From positions 248,001 through 312,000 of the forward strand of contig JAPXFQ010000839.1 in NCBI GenBank assembly GCA_028564705.1: 64,000 nt of DNA, in the 5' to 3' direction. This DNA is from Apricaphanius iberus (Eukaryota; Chordata; Actinopteri; Cyprinodontiformes; Aphaniidae). Of the stretch, positions 11,500 through 24,759 are shown one piece after another (position 1 is the stretch's first letter; every line of letters begins with the position of its first letter). Both the position numbers and the translations under genes were made by a program. Under the pieces are notes generated by a model. The model saw only the letters and a list, made by a program, of their open reading frames with translations. It had not been told where the DNA came from and did not search any database.

Positions 11500-11875
11500 T
11501 CTTCTTTTTTTTTTTTCTTTTTTTTTTTTAGTCTTTTGCGAAGTGCGTTGGACTGTCTTATAAATTCAGCCATTTTGGTACCAGCTTTGCCCTCAGCCTG
11601 CTTGGCCAACCTGTCTGCCTAATTTTCAAGTGATTCACAGACAGCGCTTAGTACCTGACGCTGAGTTCTGAGGTTCAACAGCTCCTCCTCCGCTGCCTTT
11701 CTGAGATTCTTCCTGGAGGTTACACATTTCCACCTCTTTGTTCATTGAAAATCCTCTGTCAACAGTGGCTTGTCCATGTGACAGAAGGAGACACTTGCAA
11801 AACTGTAGCATGTCAGTGTAAGATGTGCCAAGTCTATCCTTCATTGGTTCAAAGGAGGGGAAACATTAATCTCTT
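11500..11875 (-). pseudogene. hAT-type transposase C-terminal fragment
   Basis: On the minus strand from about 11844 the frame reads C-L-L-L-S-H-G-Q-A-T-V-D-R-G-F-S-M-N-K-E-V-E-M, then N-L-Q-E-E-S. This resembles the C-terminal dimerisation region of a fish hAT-derived protein family (S-H-G-x-A-x-V-E-R-G-F-S-x-N-K-E). A frame change at about 11700 continues as a charged coiled-coil-like segment (R-K-A-A-E-E-E-L-L-N-L), through one stop, to a lysine run encoded by the long A/T tract at 11500-11530. No catalytic region is present upstream on that strand, so this is an isolated, broken fragment. Confidence 0.55.
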
Positions 11876-12036
11876 CCTTCCACAAAGGCCAAACTTGAAA
11901 ACTGCTGAATGATTTCACATATGTAATGCCTAGATGTACTTAAAATCTTGTGCACATCACAGGAATGTGCACAGCTGAATACCAATCCAATATTCTTAGG
12001 TTTTAACATAGTCATTATCTTAGAATTTGACATTTA

Positions 12037-13077
12037 TGCTGTGTCCACACCAAATGCGACAGGAGCGACTAGACTTAACATGTAAAATCAATGGAGGAGC
12101 GCGATGAAGCGCAACTTGGGGTCCCGCGACACTTCAGAAGCAGATTTGCATCGCGAAAAAGCTTTTCTGCCTGATTTGCGCGAACAAGTCGTGCTACAGA
12201 TGCGATGGAAAATTCGCGCTGCATTTTATGTGGTGCATTTTGTGCATTGGCGTTCATGGCATCTACCGCTTGAGTTGGAAAAATCTGAACTCCAGCGTCA
12301 AATCGCGCCGCGACAACCAATCAGGGGAAGAGTTTCAGTGATTCTCTGACTGTCATGGAGTGATAGCCTCAGCAGGAAATGGAGGAAATAATGATAAACA
12401 CCGTGGCTGATCACCCCGAACTACATGACACAAGCAGTTTTCTATAGAGAGACAGGAATAAAAAAATATTCAGTCTAAATAGTTTAAACTATTTAGACAG
12501 GAATGCTCTTAAGAGGTTTGTGGGTGGCTCTTAAAAGAGTTGTTATTGCTGTAAAAGCACTTCTCTGCCTAGAAGTCAGCCTTGAAACAGCCAGCTCACC
12601 TGGTTTCCTGGTAGCAGCTCCCGCACCACGTCCCACGCTGCTCAAATATTATAAACTTTTACGAACCGCAGACAGATGGACATCTGCTCAGAAATGTAGT
12701 TGGTGTGTCGGCAGGCGAAGCTTGGACCTTCACAGCACAAACTGGGCGAGCAGGTCACGTTCTCCAGGCGGCGAGGAGCGGGTGTTTATGAGAGGGTGCT
12801 CGCTGGTGTTTATGGATCCCTCCGCCATAGCTAGACTGTATCTGTAGCTCACCAAACCCCCAGTGCAGCGGTCCCATCTCTACCGGGGGCCAGGCCGAAC
12901 ACATAATCCACTCTGTCCTCCATCAGCTCGGTCCATAATCCACCGGATTATGTTGGATTATGTTCGCACGTGAAAATGCCATTTTCCATTTTAAGCGCAT
13001 CCAGTTCGCTTTGTACAACAGCTAGGCGTGTGTTGAGATTTTTAGTCGCTCCTATCGCATTTGGTGTGGACGCAGCA
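12037..13077 (+). mobile_element. PIF/Harbinger-type MITE, family C, copy 1
   Basis: A 1041-bp element with about 35-bp inverted ends beginning TGCTGTGTCCACACCAAATG; the right end read inward begins TGCTGCGTCCACACCAAATG. It is flanked by TTA on both sides (12034-12036 and 13078-13080), the Harbinger-type 3-bp duplication. A reverse copy of 785 bp lies at 49330-50114. Both copies carry the same apparent frames (for example 12503-12847 here and 49382-49660 there), but neither contains a transposase or MYB-like motif. This copy has about 250 bp near its right end (roughly 12770-13020) with no counterpart in the other. Confidence 0.85.
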
Positions 13078-13080
13078 TTA

Positions 13081-13800
13081 GAATATCTAGAGCAACTTCA
13101 TTTGATTGCAATGCTTCATCAGAAGGGTTAAAGGTGACTTTTTTTTTTTAAACATGGCATTTTAGTCATTTGTAGAAAAAATTGAGTCTTGCGACGTTAC
13201 TTCACAGTGTGTATCTGTCAATATTTTTAAATAATTTAGTGAGGATGTAATCTCAACCTGTAACAATATAAAGTTGGGTTTCCTGTAACAGAGATCATGA
13301 ATATGTGATCCATCAGAGCTGATAGGAAGCTGGCTGGTTTCTACACAGCCTGAATGAAACTAAGGTATTAAAGAATACCAAATTACAAGGGGACATCACC
13401 CTCTGAGGAGGTAGACCCCTACTTCTACCCTTCCAAGGCTATAAACTATGTCTTTTCCTTTGATGAATAGTCTGACAGTTTTCCAGCTTCCATATGTACA
13501 GACATCCCACCTAGTATCTGCTCTACCATTCTCACCAGGGAACTAGAAAAGGATTTATTTGTACTTCTTTTTTGTGCCGAAGAGCAAAGAACATGATTTG
13601 AAATTGGCACAAAAATTGCCTTGATGGCAGATTCTGCACCAAGGCCGATGTCAACATTTGCAAGAAATACCTAGTTTTTCTTGTCAGACACCTGGATTTT
13701 GATCAGCTGCGGTGGACCTTTGTCCAATAAAAGATCCCTTTTGACAAAACACCACATTAAACCCTTAAAATGAAATAAACATTGTTGGTCATCAAACTTT
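13081..13800. other. Unassigned intergenic DNA
   Basis: Nothing recognisable: no open frame with a domain, no paired inverted ends. Confidence 0.4.
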
Positions 13801-13863
13801 GCTTAGGCTACTGCCCCCGCGACCCGACCCCGGATAAGCGGAAGATGATGGATGGATGGATGG
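13801..13863 (+). mobile_element. RTE/Rex3-type LINE 3' tail
   Basis: The sequence reads GCGACCCGACCCCGGATAAG, then CGGAAGATGATGGATGGATG. This is the 3' terminus of the fish Rex3/RTE family with its GATG-type tail. The larger copy on the minus strand at 45444 ends in the same way. Only about 60 bp are present, so it is an extreme 5' truncation. Confidence 0.75.
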
Positions 13864-14146
13864 GTAATCAAACCACACCTCTAAACTTATATTACATACA
13901 GAATAAATTTAGGAGTATTTTCAGGAATCGTTATCATTACCATCCAGAGTTCTGTCAGATCTTTAGCCAAAAAGGGCAGCACAGGCTCGTCAGTCTTTTA
14001 TTTAGTCAGAAATGGGTTGAAGCGGACTTCCGGAAGAGCGCCGAGGAAGGTCATGCTGCCGTGAGCTCCACTAGCTAGTTATGTTAATATTGGACTTTAT
14101 TTGATACCTTGTCCATCCAAACTAAGTAAACATACCAGAACAGGTA

Positions 14147-15256
14147 CTTGCATGGCACAGTACAAACTTCGTGGGAGAAAGGCACTTTCACTCGAAAATC
14201 TTGATGGGACCGAATAATTACTCTCGATAATGGCGGCCGGAAAAGAAAAAATAATTTCATTCGAAACCGTGATGATGGCGATAAGAGAAAGTAAAAATGA
14301 TTTGTCCAAACAGATTGACGCCAAGACTACAAAATCCACTCATGAAGATTGAAGCATCACTTTCAACTTTATCGGAGCAAGTTGAGGAGATGGAAGGACG
14401 GGTCGCGGCTAACGAAAACAACGTGAGTGACGCTCTCACACGGCTGAATAAGACGAAAAAAGAGCTGCGATATGTAAAAGATAAATTGGATGATCTCGAG
14501 GACAGGAGCAGGAGAAATAATGGTAAATGGCCTGCATTTGTATAGCGCTTTACTCAGTCCCTACAGACCCCAAAGCGCTTTACACTACATTCAGTCATCC
14601 ACCCATTCACGCACACATTCACAAACTGATGATGGCAAGCTACGTTGTAGCTACAGCTGCCCTGGAGCACACTGACAGAGGCGAGGCTGCCGGGCCCTCT
14701 GACCACCACCAGTAAGCAACGGGTGAAGTGTCTTGCCCAAGGACACAACGACTGAGACCGTCAGAGCCGGGGCTTGAACCAGCAACCTTCCGCTTACAAG
14801 GCAAACACCCAACTCCTGAGCCACAGTCGCCCCATAATATACGAATCTTCAATATTCCGGAAAAATCTGAGGGCTGGGATGCCACCAGTTTCCTCGAACG
14901 GATCATCCCACAGATTCTCCAACCCATCACCTTCGATACACCTGTTGTCATCGAGAGATGTCACCGACTCGGTAAAGCCACAGATAAGACCAGACCACTG
15001 ATAGCTAGATTCCTCAACTTTAAAAATAAAGAAAAGGTGCTTCGCCATGCCAGGGAAATGAAGGAGATCTTCCTTGAAAACAGAAGAATCTACATCTATG
15101 CCGACTGGATACATTCAAGCTGGTAAAAAAAAAACGCTGCGGGAGAAGGGCTTTGAGTATGGTCTACACCATCCAGCCAGGCTCCGCGTCTCGCATGAGG
15201 GAGACGTCAAATGGTTCACTTCACCCGATGATGTTATGGAGTACTGCGCCAACTAG
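14147..15256 (+). pseudogene. L1-type ORF1 (RNA-binding/chaperone protein), broken
   Basis: ORF1 probably starts at 14147 (M-A-Q-Y-K-L). It has a stop near 14205 and resumes in a coiled-coil segment (S-E-Q-V-E-E-M-E-G-R-V-A, D-K-L-D-D-L-E-D-R-S-R-R-N-N at 14475-14520). A SINE then intervenes at 14522-14833. The frame continues I-R-I-F-N-I-P-E-K-S-E-G, the start of the RRM-like domain that follows the coiled coil in L1 ORF1 proteins, then R-C-H-R-L-G and a C-terminal domain (R-L-R-V-S-H-E-G). A frameshift sits at the A-run near 15125. The last residues before the stop at 15254-15256 are Y-C-A-N. ORF1 proteins trimerise and bind LINE RNA; this one cannot be translated whole. Confidence 0.85.
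14522..14833 (-). mobile_element. tRNA-derived SINE, diverged relative, nested in L1 ORF1
   Basis: On the minus strand it begins GGGGCGACTGTGGCTCAGGA, with a B-box-like GGTTCAAGCCC and a terminal CCATTTACC. A 5-bp direct repeat ATAAT flanks it (14517-14521 and 14834-14838). Removing the insert and one repeat restores the codons around the N-N-I-R-I junction of ORF1. It shares head and 3' end with the SINEs at 4017 and 6891, but the middle (14600-14720) differs, so it belongs to another subfamily. Confidence 0.8.
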
Positions 15257-15851
15257 AGAAATAGTCGTAGTTGTGGTGTCACTTCATTTACTGGACAGTC
15301 TACCGGATCTTCAGGCCACGGGACTTGTGTTTTATAATGGAGTAACTCAGCAAGTTATCACCACCCTCTAATGTCATTTAATGCACCGTATTATGACTTT
15401 ACTTGTTTAAGGGTAGCATGTTTTAGTTGGGCCATTTATTTCTGATGTGAAACAGTGACTAGCTCTGCAAGATCTGAATACCTATAGGTCTGTTTTATTT
15501 ATCTTTTTTGACTGACTCCCATCACCTTTCTTTTTATTAATTTTTATTTTATTTCCTCTCTTTCATTATAAGAAGCTACTCTGTTTTTCTTAGCTCCCTG
15601 GCCTGGCTACTGTAACATAATGGATAGAGGTTGTTAAGTTTTAGATCGATAGTAACTGTTGAGGCTGCCAAATAGGTAAGAAGGGTTACCCACCTAAGGT
15701 TCATGTTTTTGTCTATGTTAGTTGTTAGGTTGGGTTTGTTGGGGGGGATGTAATGGTACACTGACTGCATACATACTCCAATTTTTACAGATAATGCAAC
15801 ACATTGGCCCGTACAGTATGATCAACACTCAACAAGTAATCATACACAAAC

Positions 15852-18800
15852 ATGGATAATCATCTAAACTGTATATCATGGAATGTGAAGGGAATTAACA
15901 CACCCATAAAGAGGATAAAAATTCTTACTTATTTAAGAAAACTATCCACAAGTGTTGCATTTATTCAAAAGTCGCACCTCACTGATGTGGAACACTCGAA
16001 ACTCAGGAGGGACTAGGTCGGTCATGTCTTTTTTTCTTCATACACATCTACTGCTAGAGGAGTCGCTGTGCTTATAAATAAAAATATAAACTTCAAATTG
16101 AACTCAGTTGAAAAAGACAAGGCTGGCAGATTCTTGCTCATTGACTGTGTTTTGAATACAAATAGGGTGACATTTGTAAATATCTACGGCCCCAATCATG
16201 ATGATCCTCTTTTTTTTAATGAGCTACTCTTAAAGATTGCTGCGGCTCAGGGACACTGCCTTATTGGTAGCGATTTTAACTTGGTCGTTAATCCAACTAT
16301 GGACCGTTCCTTGCCTAAATCGCCCACACCATTAAAGGCAGCCACGATTTTGGACTGTGGCAAAAAAAGAGTTGGGGCTATGTGATGTCTGGCACACTCT
16401 CAATCCTAATAAGAAAGATTTCTCCTTTTTCTCTAAAGTTCATAAATCCTATTCCAGAATAGATATGTTTTTAGCCCCCCAACTAATAATTAGCAAGATA
16501 ACGGATTGTACATACTTGGCTGCTGCACTTTCAGATCATAACTCCATCAGGATGACCTTGTTAATCGATCCGATACAGCCATCCCCGCAAAGATGGAGAT
16601 TTAAAACATTTATGCTGAAAGACCCAGAATTTATAATATATATGACCACTCAAATTGAGCTGTTCCTCGAAACCAACGTGAACTCTGCCTCCAATGCAAT
16701 TATTTGGGACTCCCTTAAGGCATTCATGAGGGGATGCATTTTGTCCTACAGTACATATAAATCAAGAGAAAGGAGAAAAGAACTGACAAAATTAGAGGAA
16801 GAAATTAGACTACTTGAACAAAAACATTCTGAAACCAAAAGAGTGGACATGTTAAATTCTTTGACAGTGAAGAGACTACGGTATAATAATTTATGCTCTA
16901 CCAAAGCAGAAGCAGCTTTGGCCAGGACCAAGTACCACTATTATGAGTATGGCAATAAAACAGTAAATAAAACAATAAAAATTCTTCATTTATCTCCCAC
17001 AGGAGATAAATGAAGAATTTCAAAATTTAAACAAAACACTCTACCAATCAGAACATACCACAAATAACATCGCAACAGAGCGATTTCTGGAATGTCTTAA
17101 TCTCCCACAGATAAATGCTGCAGATAAAATTTGTCTGGACGCTGATGTAACTGAGGGAGAGGTTCTCCTGGCCATGAAATCTCAGCAGAACAACAAGGCC
17201 CCAGGTCCAGATGGCTTTCCCATTGAATACTTTAAGACCTTTTCAGATAAGCTGCTGCCATCGCTAACAAACATGATAAAGGAATCTTTGAATAATCAAA
17301 CTCTGCCCAGCTCTCTTGAATTGGCTACCATCACTATATTACCAAAACCTGACAAAGACAGACAAAAATGTAGCTCCTACAGACCTTTAAGTCTATTAAA
17401 CGCTGACTACAAAGTCACCTCTAAATTGCTTGCTACTAGATTAGAAGACATTATGCCAAAAATAATACACCCAGATCAAACTGAATTCGTCAGGAATAGG
17501 CAAGGTTCAGATAATGTCCGCCGCTTATCTCATATAATTGACTCTGCACAGATGACGGAAGAGCCGACGCTGATAATAGCAATGGACGCTGAGAAGGCGT
17601 TCGACAGGATTGAACCTACCTTTCTATTTCTAACACTTGCAGCTATGAATTTGGGTGAAAAATTCATTAGCTACGTTGAAACACTTGTCAAGGCACCTAA
17701 ATCACAAGTATTTATTAATGGGGTCTTGTCGAGCTCCTTCTCACTTTCTAGAGGGGTCCGACAGGGCTGTTGTGTCTCTTCGCTGTTATTTTTGCTGACC
17801 ATCGAACCATTTGCTCACGCCATCCGAGTTAATACTGCCATCTCTGGCGTTAAATTTGGTTCCTCTGAGCACAAAATCTCTCTATGCAGACGACATCTTG
17901 ATCCACCTGACTGACCCGGCCGACTCGGTCCCTCCACTCTTTCAATGTCTTCAAGAGTACAGTGCAGCATCAGGATACAAAATAAACTTAACAAAAAGTG
18001 AAGTCCTGCCCTTACACACACAGGATTTGGATATTAGAACTCTTGTTGAACGGCTGAAAATATGTCCCCATGGTTTTAAATACCTATGCATAAATATTCG
18101 TAAACAAGGAGACAAAGTATTTAAAGACAACTACCTGAACCTCTTAGAGAAAATAAAGGCAGACACACAAAGGTGGATCGATCTACCCCTATCTTTAAGC
18201 GGTAGAGTTAATTTAATTAAAATGAATGTGCTGCCAAGACTTATTTATTCGAATGTATCCCTCTTCACATCCCTAATAGCTTTTTCAATAAGACCAACAA
18301 AGTCACTTCCTCCTTTTTATGGCAAAACAAAAACCCCAGAGTAAAAAATATACCCTTCTAGGGATCAAAGAAAAACCTTTCTTTAATAACAAAAAAAAAC
18401 ATAATTCTGGGCACTTTCCAGGCATGGCAAGAAACCCATGCATTGTTGGGATTAGACATCTCTTTACTGAGAGAGACCCCCTTGTGGAATAATCCCAATA
18501 TCCCGTACCCTATTGCAGATGGCACTTTACAGAAATGGACCAGGAAAGGTATCGAAACCGTTAGTGACTTATATAGTAACAACATATTATCAGGCTTCCA
18601 GCAGTTGTCCTCTAAATTCAGGTTAACACAGAATAACCACTTCAAGTTCCTTCAAATTAGACACTGGCTCCAAGACAACTCCATTAACTTTCCAAACTTG
18701 CCAGAGGATTCCCGCTTTGAGAAACATCTGCTTGATACTTGATTTACATCCACAAGAGGATTGATATCCTCTATATACAGTACAATATCTTGAACAGTAA

Positions 18801-19395
18801 CTTGCCAATTTATGATAGATTATCGATGAAAGACAAATGGGAGACAGACCTAGGTTGTAGCTACGAAGAAGTCGACTGGCACACCATACTGGAAAGGTCT
18901 CAAACGGTACTAATTTCCACTAAACCATAGACAAATGCAATTTCATATCTTTCATAGAGCCTATTTCATCCCACACGGACTCCATAAGGTCAATAGGAAT
19001 TTTTCTGCCATGTGCCAAAGGTGTAAGATGAATGAAGGAAAATTACTCCATATGCTCTGGACTTGTCCTTATCTAGAAGACTTTTGGAATTTCGTTATAT
19101 GTACTGTTTCAGACGTCATAGAGGCCAAAATCCCAGAAGACCCACGAGTCTGGATTTTGGGAGATGTCAACATGCTCAAAGTAACTAAGCATAAGAAGTA
19201 TTTTATATCGTTGGCCAGCACGGCGGGGAAAAAAATAATATTGGTTAACTGGAAATCAGAAAACCCACGCTCACAAAAGCATTGGCTGAACGAGCTCTCA
19301 TCATGCACGCCAGAGAAAATTCTGTACAATGTCAGGAGAAAACCTGAAACATATGAGAATATGCGGCTCATTCTTGGCACATCTCCCTTCAATTA
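15852..19395 (+). pseudogene. L1-type ORF2 (endonuclease-reverse transcriptase), broken
   Basis: Starting at 15852 (M-D-N-H-L-N-C-I-S-W-N-V-K-G), the endonuclease motifs I-S-W-N-V-K-G, V-N-I-Y-G-P-N and A-A-L-S-D-H-N are readable across several stops and frameshifts (about 16017, 16360 and 17010). The RT region has N-K-A-P-G-P-D-G-F-P near 17190, A-M-D-A-E-K-A-F-D-R-I near 17580, S-R-G-V-R-Q-G-C near 17750 and, after an indel, Y-A-D-D-I-L-I at about 17885. The C-terminal cysteine cluster C-Q-R-C ... H-M-L-W-T-C-P-Y lies near 19015-19070, and the frame ends at 19393-19395. The normal product nicks target DNA and copies LINE RNA onto it. All motif blocks are present in order, so the copy was complete on arrival. 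Confidence 0.9.
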
Positions 19396-19690
19396 ACCCT
19401 CTCAGTTAAGTATGCAGATCTACTTCTGATATATATACCTTGTTTAGCTATTTCTTTCTTTTTTCTCTCTCTCTTCATCTCCAATAAGGCCCAAGTGTGG
19501 TGAAATGTACCAGTCCATCACCGGTGGGGGGGCTAAAATTGCAGGATTTTCTGTGTTATTTGTTTTTGTATTTTAAGCCTTTTTCTGTCTTTGTTCTCAT
19601 CATTTCATGTTTGCTCGGTTCTAAAAATAGCCAATGTATCTGCATTGTCAATAAATAAATCTTAAAAAAAAAAAAAAAATGGGTTGAAGC

Positions 19691-21864
<2,174 letters not shown>

Positions 21865-22799
21865 GAATCAGGGAATTAGGTAATGCTGCCCTATTTCCCC
21901 ATACCTATTCCTGATTTGTGGCCAACTCCTTTGTGATCATATTAAATTCTGTAATCGGGAGGGCATCAAATTGGCAGACAAGGAAATAATTATGAGTCTA
22001 CTGGCAGACAACACCACTTTGTTCTTAAAATACTCTTTCAGGTAGCCACAGCCATCAACACTGTAAAGACATTCTCTAAGGTATCTGGTCTTCATTTAAA
22101 TATTGGAAAATGTGATCTCTTCGCCCTCAAAGACTATAGGCCTACTCTCCTCTATAGATGGTATCCCAGTGAAAGATTCCATCCCTGAGATGCTTTTTTT
22201 AACGCTCCTTATCCGTTACTAAAAAAAACTCAAAATAGATTTGATGCATGGCTTCAACAAGACTTATCTCTCAAAGGTAGAGTGTTACTTTCTGCAGAGG
22301 GCTTATCACACTTAATTTATGCAGCTCAATCTTTAGATGAAAACAAAGAGACATTAGTATATCTCGATAAACTGCTTTGTAATTTTATCTGGAAAAACAG
22401 AATCCACTATATTAAAAAATCAGACCTGTCAAACTCTTATTCAAAGGGTGGTGTAAACTTTATTGATTTCTCATCATTAAATAATGTCTTGAAAATAAAA
22501 TGGATCAAATATTTTCTAAGTAGTCCAACTTCAATTTGGAATTTAATTCCTAATTATATATTCTCAATATTAGGTGGCCTCAAATTTGTGCTTTTATGCA
22601 ATTATAACATTAATAAAATCCCTCTTCACTTGCCAAACTTTCATAAACAAATGCTTCTTTCCTAGTCTTTAATTTACAAACATAATTTTCCCCCAAATAA
22701 ATATTATATCTGGAACAACAATATTATATAAAAATAAATCTTTATTTTTAAACAACTGGTTTGTAAACGGCATCCATCTTGTTTTACGGTGGCCCTGAA

Positions 22800-23110
22800 G
22801 TTCAAATCAGTTCAAAAAATCACTGAAGCAATATAACATTTCAAAAAGCACTACAACATTTCAAAAAACAGTACAACAAATTCAAAAACACTACAACATT
22901 TCAAAAAACACTACAACAAATTCAAAAGCAATGCAACATTTCAAAAAAACACTAACATTTCAAAAATAACTACAACAAATTCAAAAGCAATACAACATTT
23001 AAAAAAACACTGACATTTCAAAAATAACTACAACAAATTCAAAAGCAATACAACATTTAAAAAAACACTGACATTTCAAAAATAACTACAATAAATTCAA
23101 AAGCAATACA
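22800..23110. repeat. Minisatellite, 58-bp unit over older about 20-bp units
   Basis: Repeats of the word ACAACATTTCAAAA alternate with ACAACAAATTCAAAA. In the right half they form nearly identical 58-bp units (starting CAACAAATTCAAAAGCAATA) repeated about three times from about 22970. The left half is a more irregular array of roughly 20-bp subunits. The hierarchy indicates expansion of a short unit, then of a longer one. Confidence 0.85.
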
Positions 23111-23249
23111 ACATTAACACACCGGAGGAGGTAGGAACCAGTGTTTGATTGGATGATTTAGCAGCCTGTGTTTTGAATCGGACGTTTTTCTGCCTGTAGC
23201 GCATTGTGGCGCCATTTGACCTGATTTGAAAAAGAGGGAGGACAGCAGA

Positions 23250-23318
23250 ATGTTTTGTCCAAACTGCGGGAATAAGTTGGTAGAGCAGTCACTGAACTTT
23301 TGCACCGGTTGTGGCTAG
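23250..23318 (+). pseudogene. Short zinc-ribbon reading frame
   Basis: The ATG at 23250 opens M-F-C-P-N-C-G-N-K-L-V-E-Q-S, then F-C-T-G-C-G and a stop: two C-x-x-C pairs spaced as in a zinc ribbon. In the same frame, codons after the stop read R-L-Q-E-T-P-L-P-I-K-P-R-T-P. The stop may therefore be a mutation in a longer N-terminal domain. It lies just after the minisatellite and ends where LINE sequence resumes. The family is not identified; zinc ribbons of this kind occur at the N-terminus of many unrelated proteins. The frame is too short to be functional alone. Confidence 0.4.
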
Positions 23319-24090
23319 AGGCTTCAGGAGACTCCTCTACCTATAAAGCCTCGAACTCCAAAATTAGATCTTTGTTTCAGGCTGACCTTATCTCTATTTC
23401 TCATGCATTCTTCCATTGGAATGAATTTGACCTTAACGTAGACTTGGTGAAAAGTCTGGTCCCTAAGCAAGAAATTTCTCTTAACTAGTAAAATTAAAGA
23501 AGTTTCATCTAAGTTACTACACAGGTTTTACCCCACAAACGTATGCTTGAATAAGTACAAGAATAACATTGATGCTTGTTTTATGGCCTACTATTTCGCA
23601 TTTATTTTGTTCCTATAAATTCACATATAAGCTCTGGAAAGACATAAATTAATTTTTAGTTGACAGCATTCTTCCTAATTTCTCCCTGTCCTACAAAAAT
23701 GTCATTTTTGTTTGTTTTAGTGACTGTAGTAAGGAAAATTATGCACTCTGTTTAGTAAACCTGATCTTATTTGTAGCCAAATTCCATATACATAAGTGCA
23801 AATTCAGTAATAAAAAAAAACTATTTTTTGGTGCTTAAAACTGAAATGGTACAGTATATTTCTACTCTTGCTTACATACAAAACAAAAAACTGTTAAAAC
23901 TATTTCTATCTGTACTATGTTTAAGGTGTTTATTTAACTCTTGTGTTTACTTATTGTTTCTTGTGTGCATATTTTCTTTTGTAATCACGTCTCCTTTTTT
24001 TTCTTGTTTTATGTTCTTTTATGTGTTCTTTTGTTTTGGAACTTTGTTCCTTTGACTGTATCTTTGATATTTTGCAATAAAGAAAAAAAA

Positions 24091-24759
24091 AACATAAAAA
24101 AAGTGGAAGACTTTTTTTCTTGTTTCTGCTCGGAGCGTCAAGAGATGACGACGTCACGTCATACAGTCTCATCCAGCGTAATCTATAAGTCCTCAAAGCT
24201 TACTAAAAGAGATTTTTGTGCGTGTGTCTGTGCCTATAAACCCCTGAAAATTTAATTAAATGGAAAACAAAACTTTGTTTTTTTAATGTGTCCATCACTG
24301 GTGCTCTGCCAACAATTCATCCTGGTTTCACTGAGTCACACACTGTCAAGTAAGTTTTGTTTGTTTACTTATTTATAAATAAACTGGACATGTGAAAAAC
24401 TTCAAATCAAGACTTCAACATCTTTGTTTCTTCCTGTGCTATTTTTATAACCACTTTCCTAAAATTTGAAGGGGTGTATATATTTTTAAATATATGTCCT
24501 TATGTAACTGGTTTATATATAAAAATAATCAAAATTATAATTTATAACACACACAAACAAACCCTAAATAATCCTACAGATGTCAGGAGGGAGACCTGGC
24601 TGGCGCCCATAATGATCATTTCACCCCAAAAAATAATAAACTAAAACCCAAGTAAAACCGTTACAATGTCTTCTACCTAACTTCTCTCTCACACTTTATA
24701 AGATCTTGTTTGGTTCTGTGAATTACCCAAAGAATAAATCAGACCAATTTTATATAAGG
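24091..24759. other. Unassigned A/T-rich DNA
   Basis: No gene or element end recognised. Confidence 0.35.

Larger units (their letters stand above)
14024..19677 (+). mobile_element. Nearly full-length L1-type LINE with target duplication
   Basis: The element spans about 5.65 kb. It is flanked by a 13-bp direct repeat AATGGGTTGAAGC at 14011-14023 and 19678-19690, the right copy directly after an A-run. It contains a short 5' UTR, ORF1, about 600 bp between the frames, ORF2 with endonuclease and reverse transcriptase, and a 3' UTR with overlapping AATAAA signals near 19650 ahead of the poly(A). Both frames are broken by indels and stops. A SINE interrupts ORF1. Length, tail and duplication show one target-primed integration of an essentially complete copy. 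Confidence 0.9.
22786..23370 (+). mobile_element. Unidentified insert with minisatellite and zinc-ribbon frame
   Basis: This segment separates two collinear parts of the LINE fragment and matches neither. It starts around GGTGGCCCTGAAG, holds a tandem array (22800-23110), a GC-richer spacer and a short reading frame with two CxxC pairs. Exact borders and target duplication could not be fixed, so the ends are estimates to within a few tens of bases. Confidence 0.45.
21865..24090 (+). mobile_element. L1/Tx1-type LINE fragment, 3' part of ORF2, interrupted
   Basis: Reading across stops, the RT core C-C-P-I-S-P-Y-L-F-L-I lies near 21875-21905 and L-L-A-D-N-T-T-L-F-L near 21998. This is the Y-A-D-D box with the second aspartate replaced by asparagine. 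V-S-G-L-H-L-N-I-G-K follows near 22085, then thumb and connection sequence (22282-22665). About 590 bp of a different element follow (about 22786-23370). The LINE resumes with K-E-V-S-S-K-L-L-H-R-F-Y-P near 23500 and ends at an A-rich tail after CAATAAAG near 24080. There are many stops, so it is an old, 5' truncated copy. Confidence 0.75.

Noticed and set aside
12503..12847. A 114-codon frame with a near-identical partner at 49382-49660, suggesting a conserved gene
   Set aside because: Both lie inside copies of the same MITE; similarity follows from DNA homology and no domain is present.
22800..23110. Regularly spaced repeats reminiscent of a CRISPR array
   Set aside because: The spacers are themselves repeats, the unit drifts from about 20 to 58 bp and the genome is eukaryotic: it is a minisatellite.
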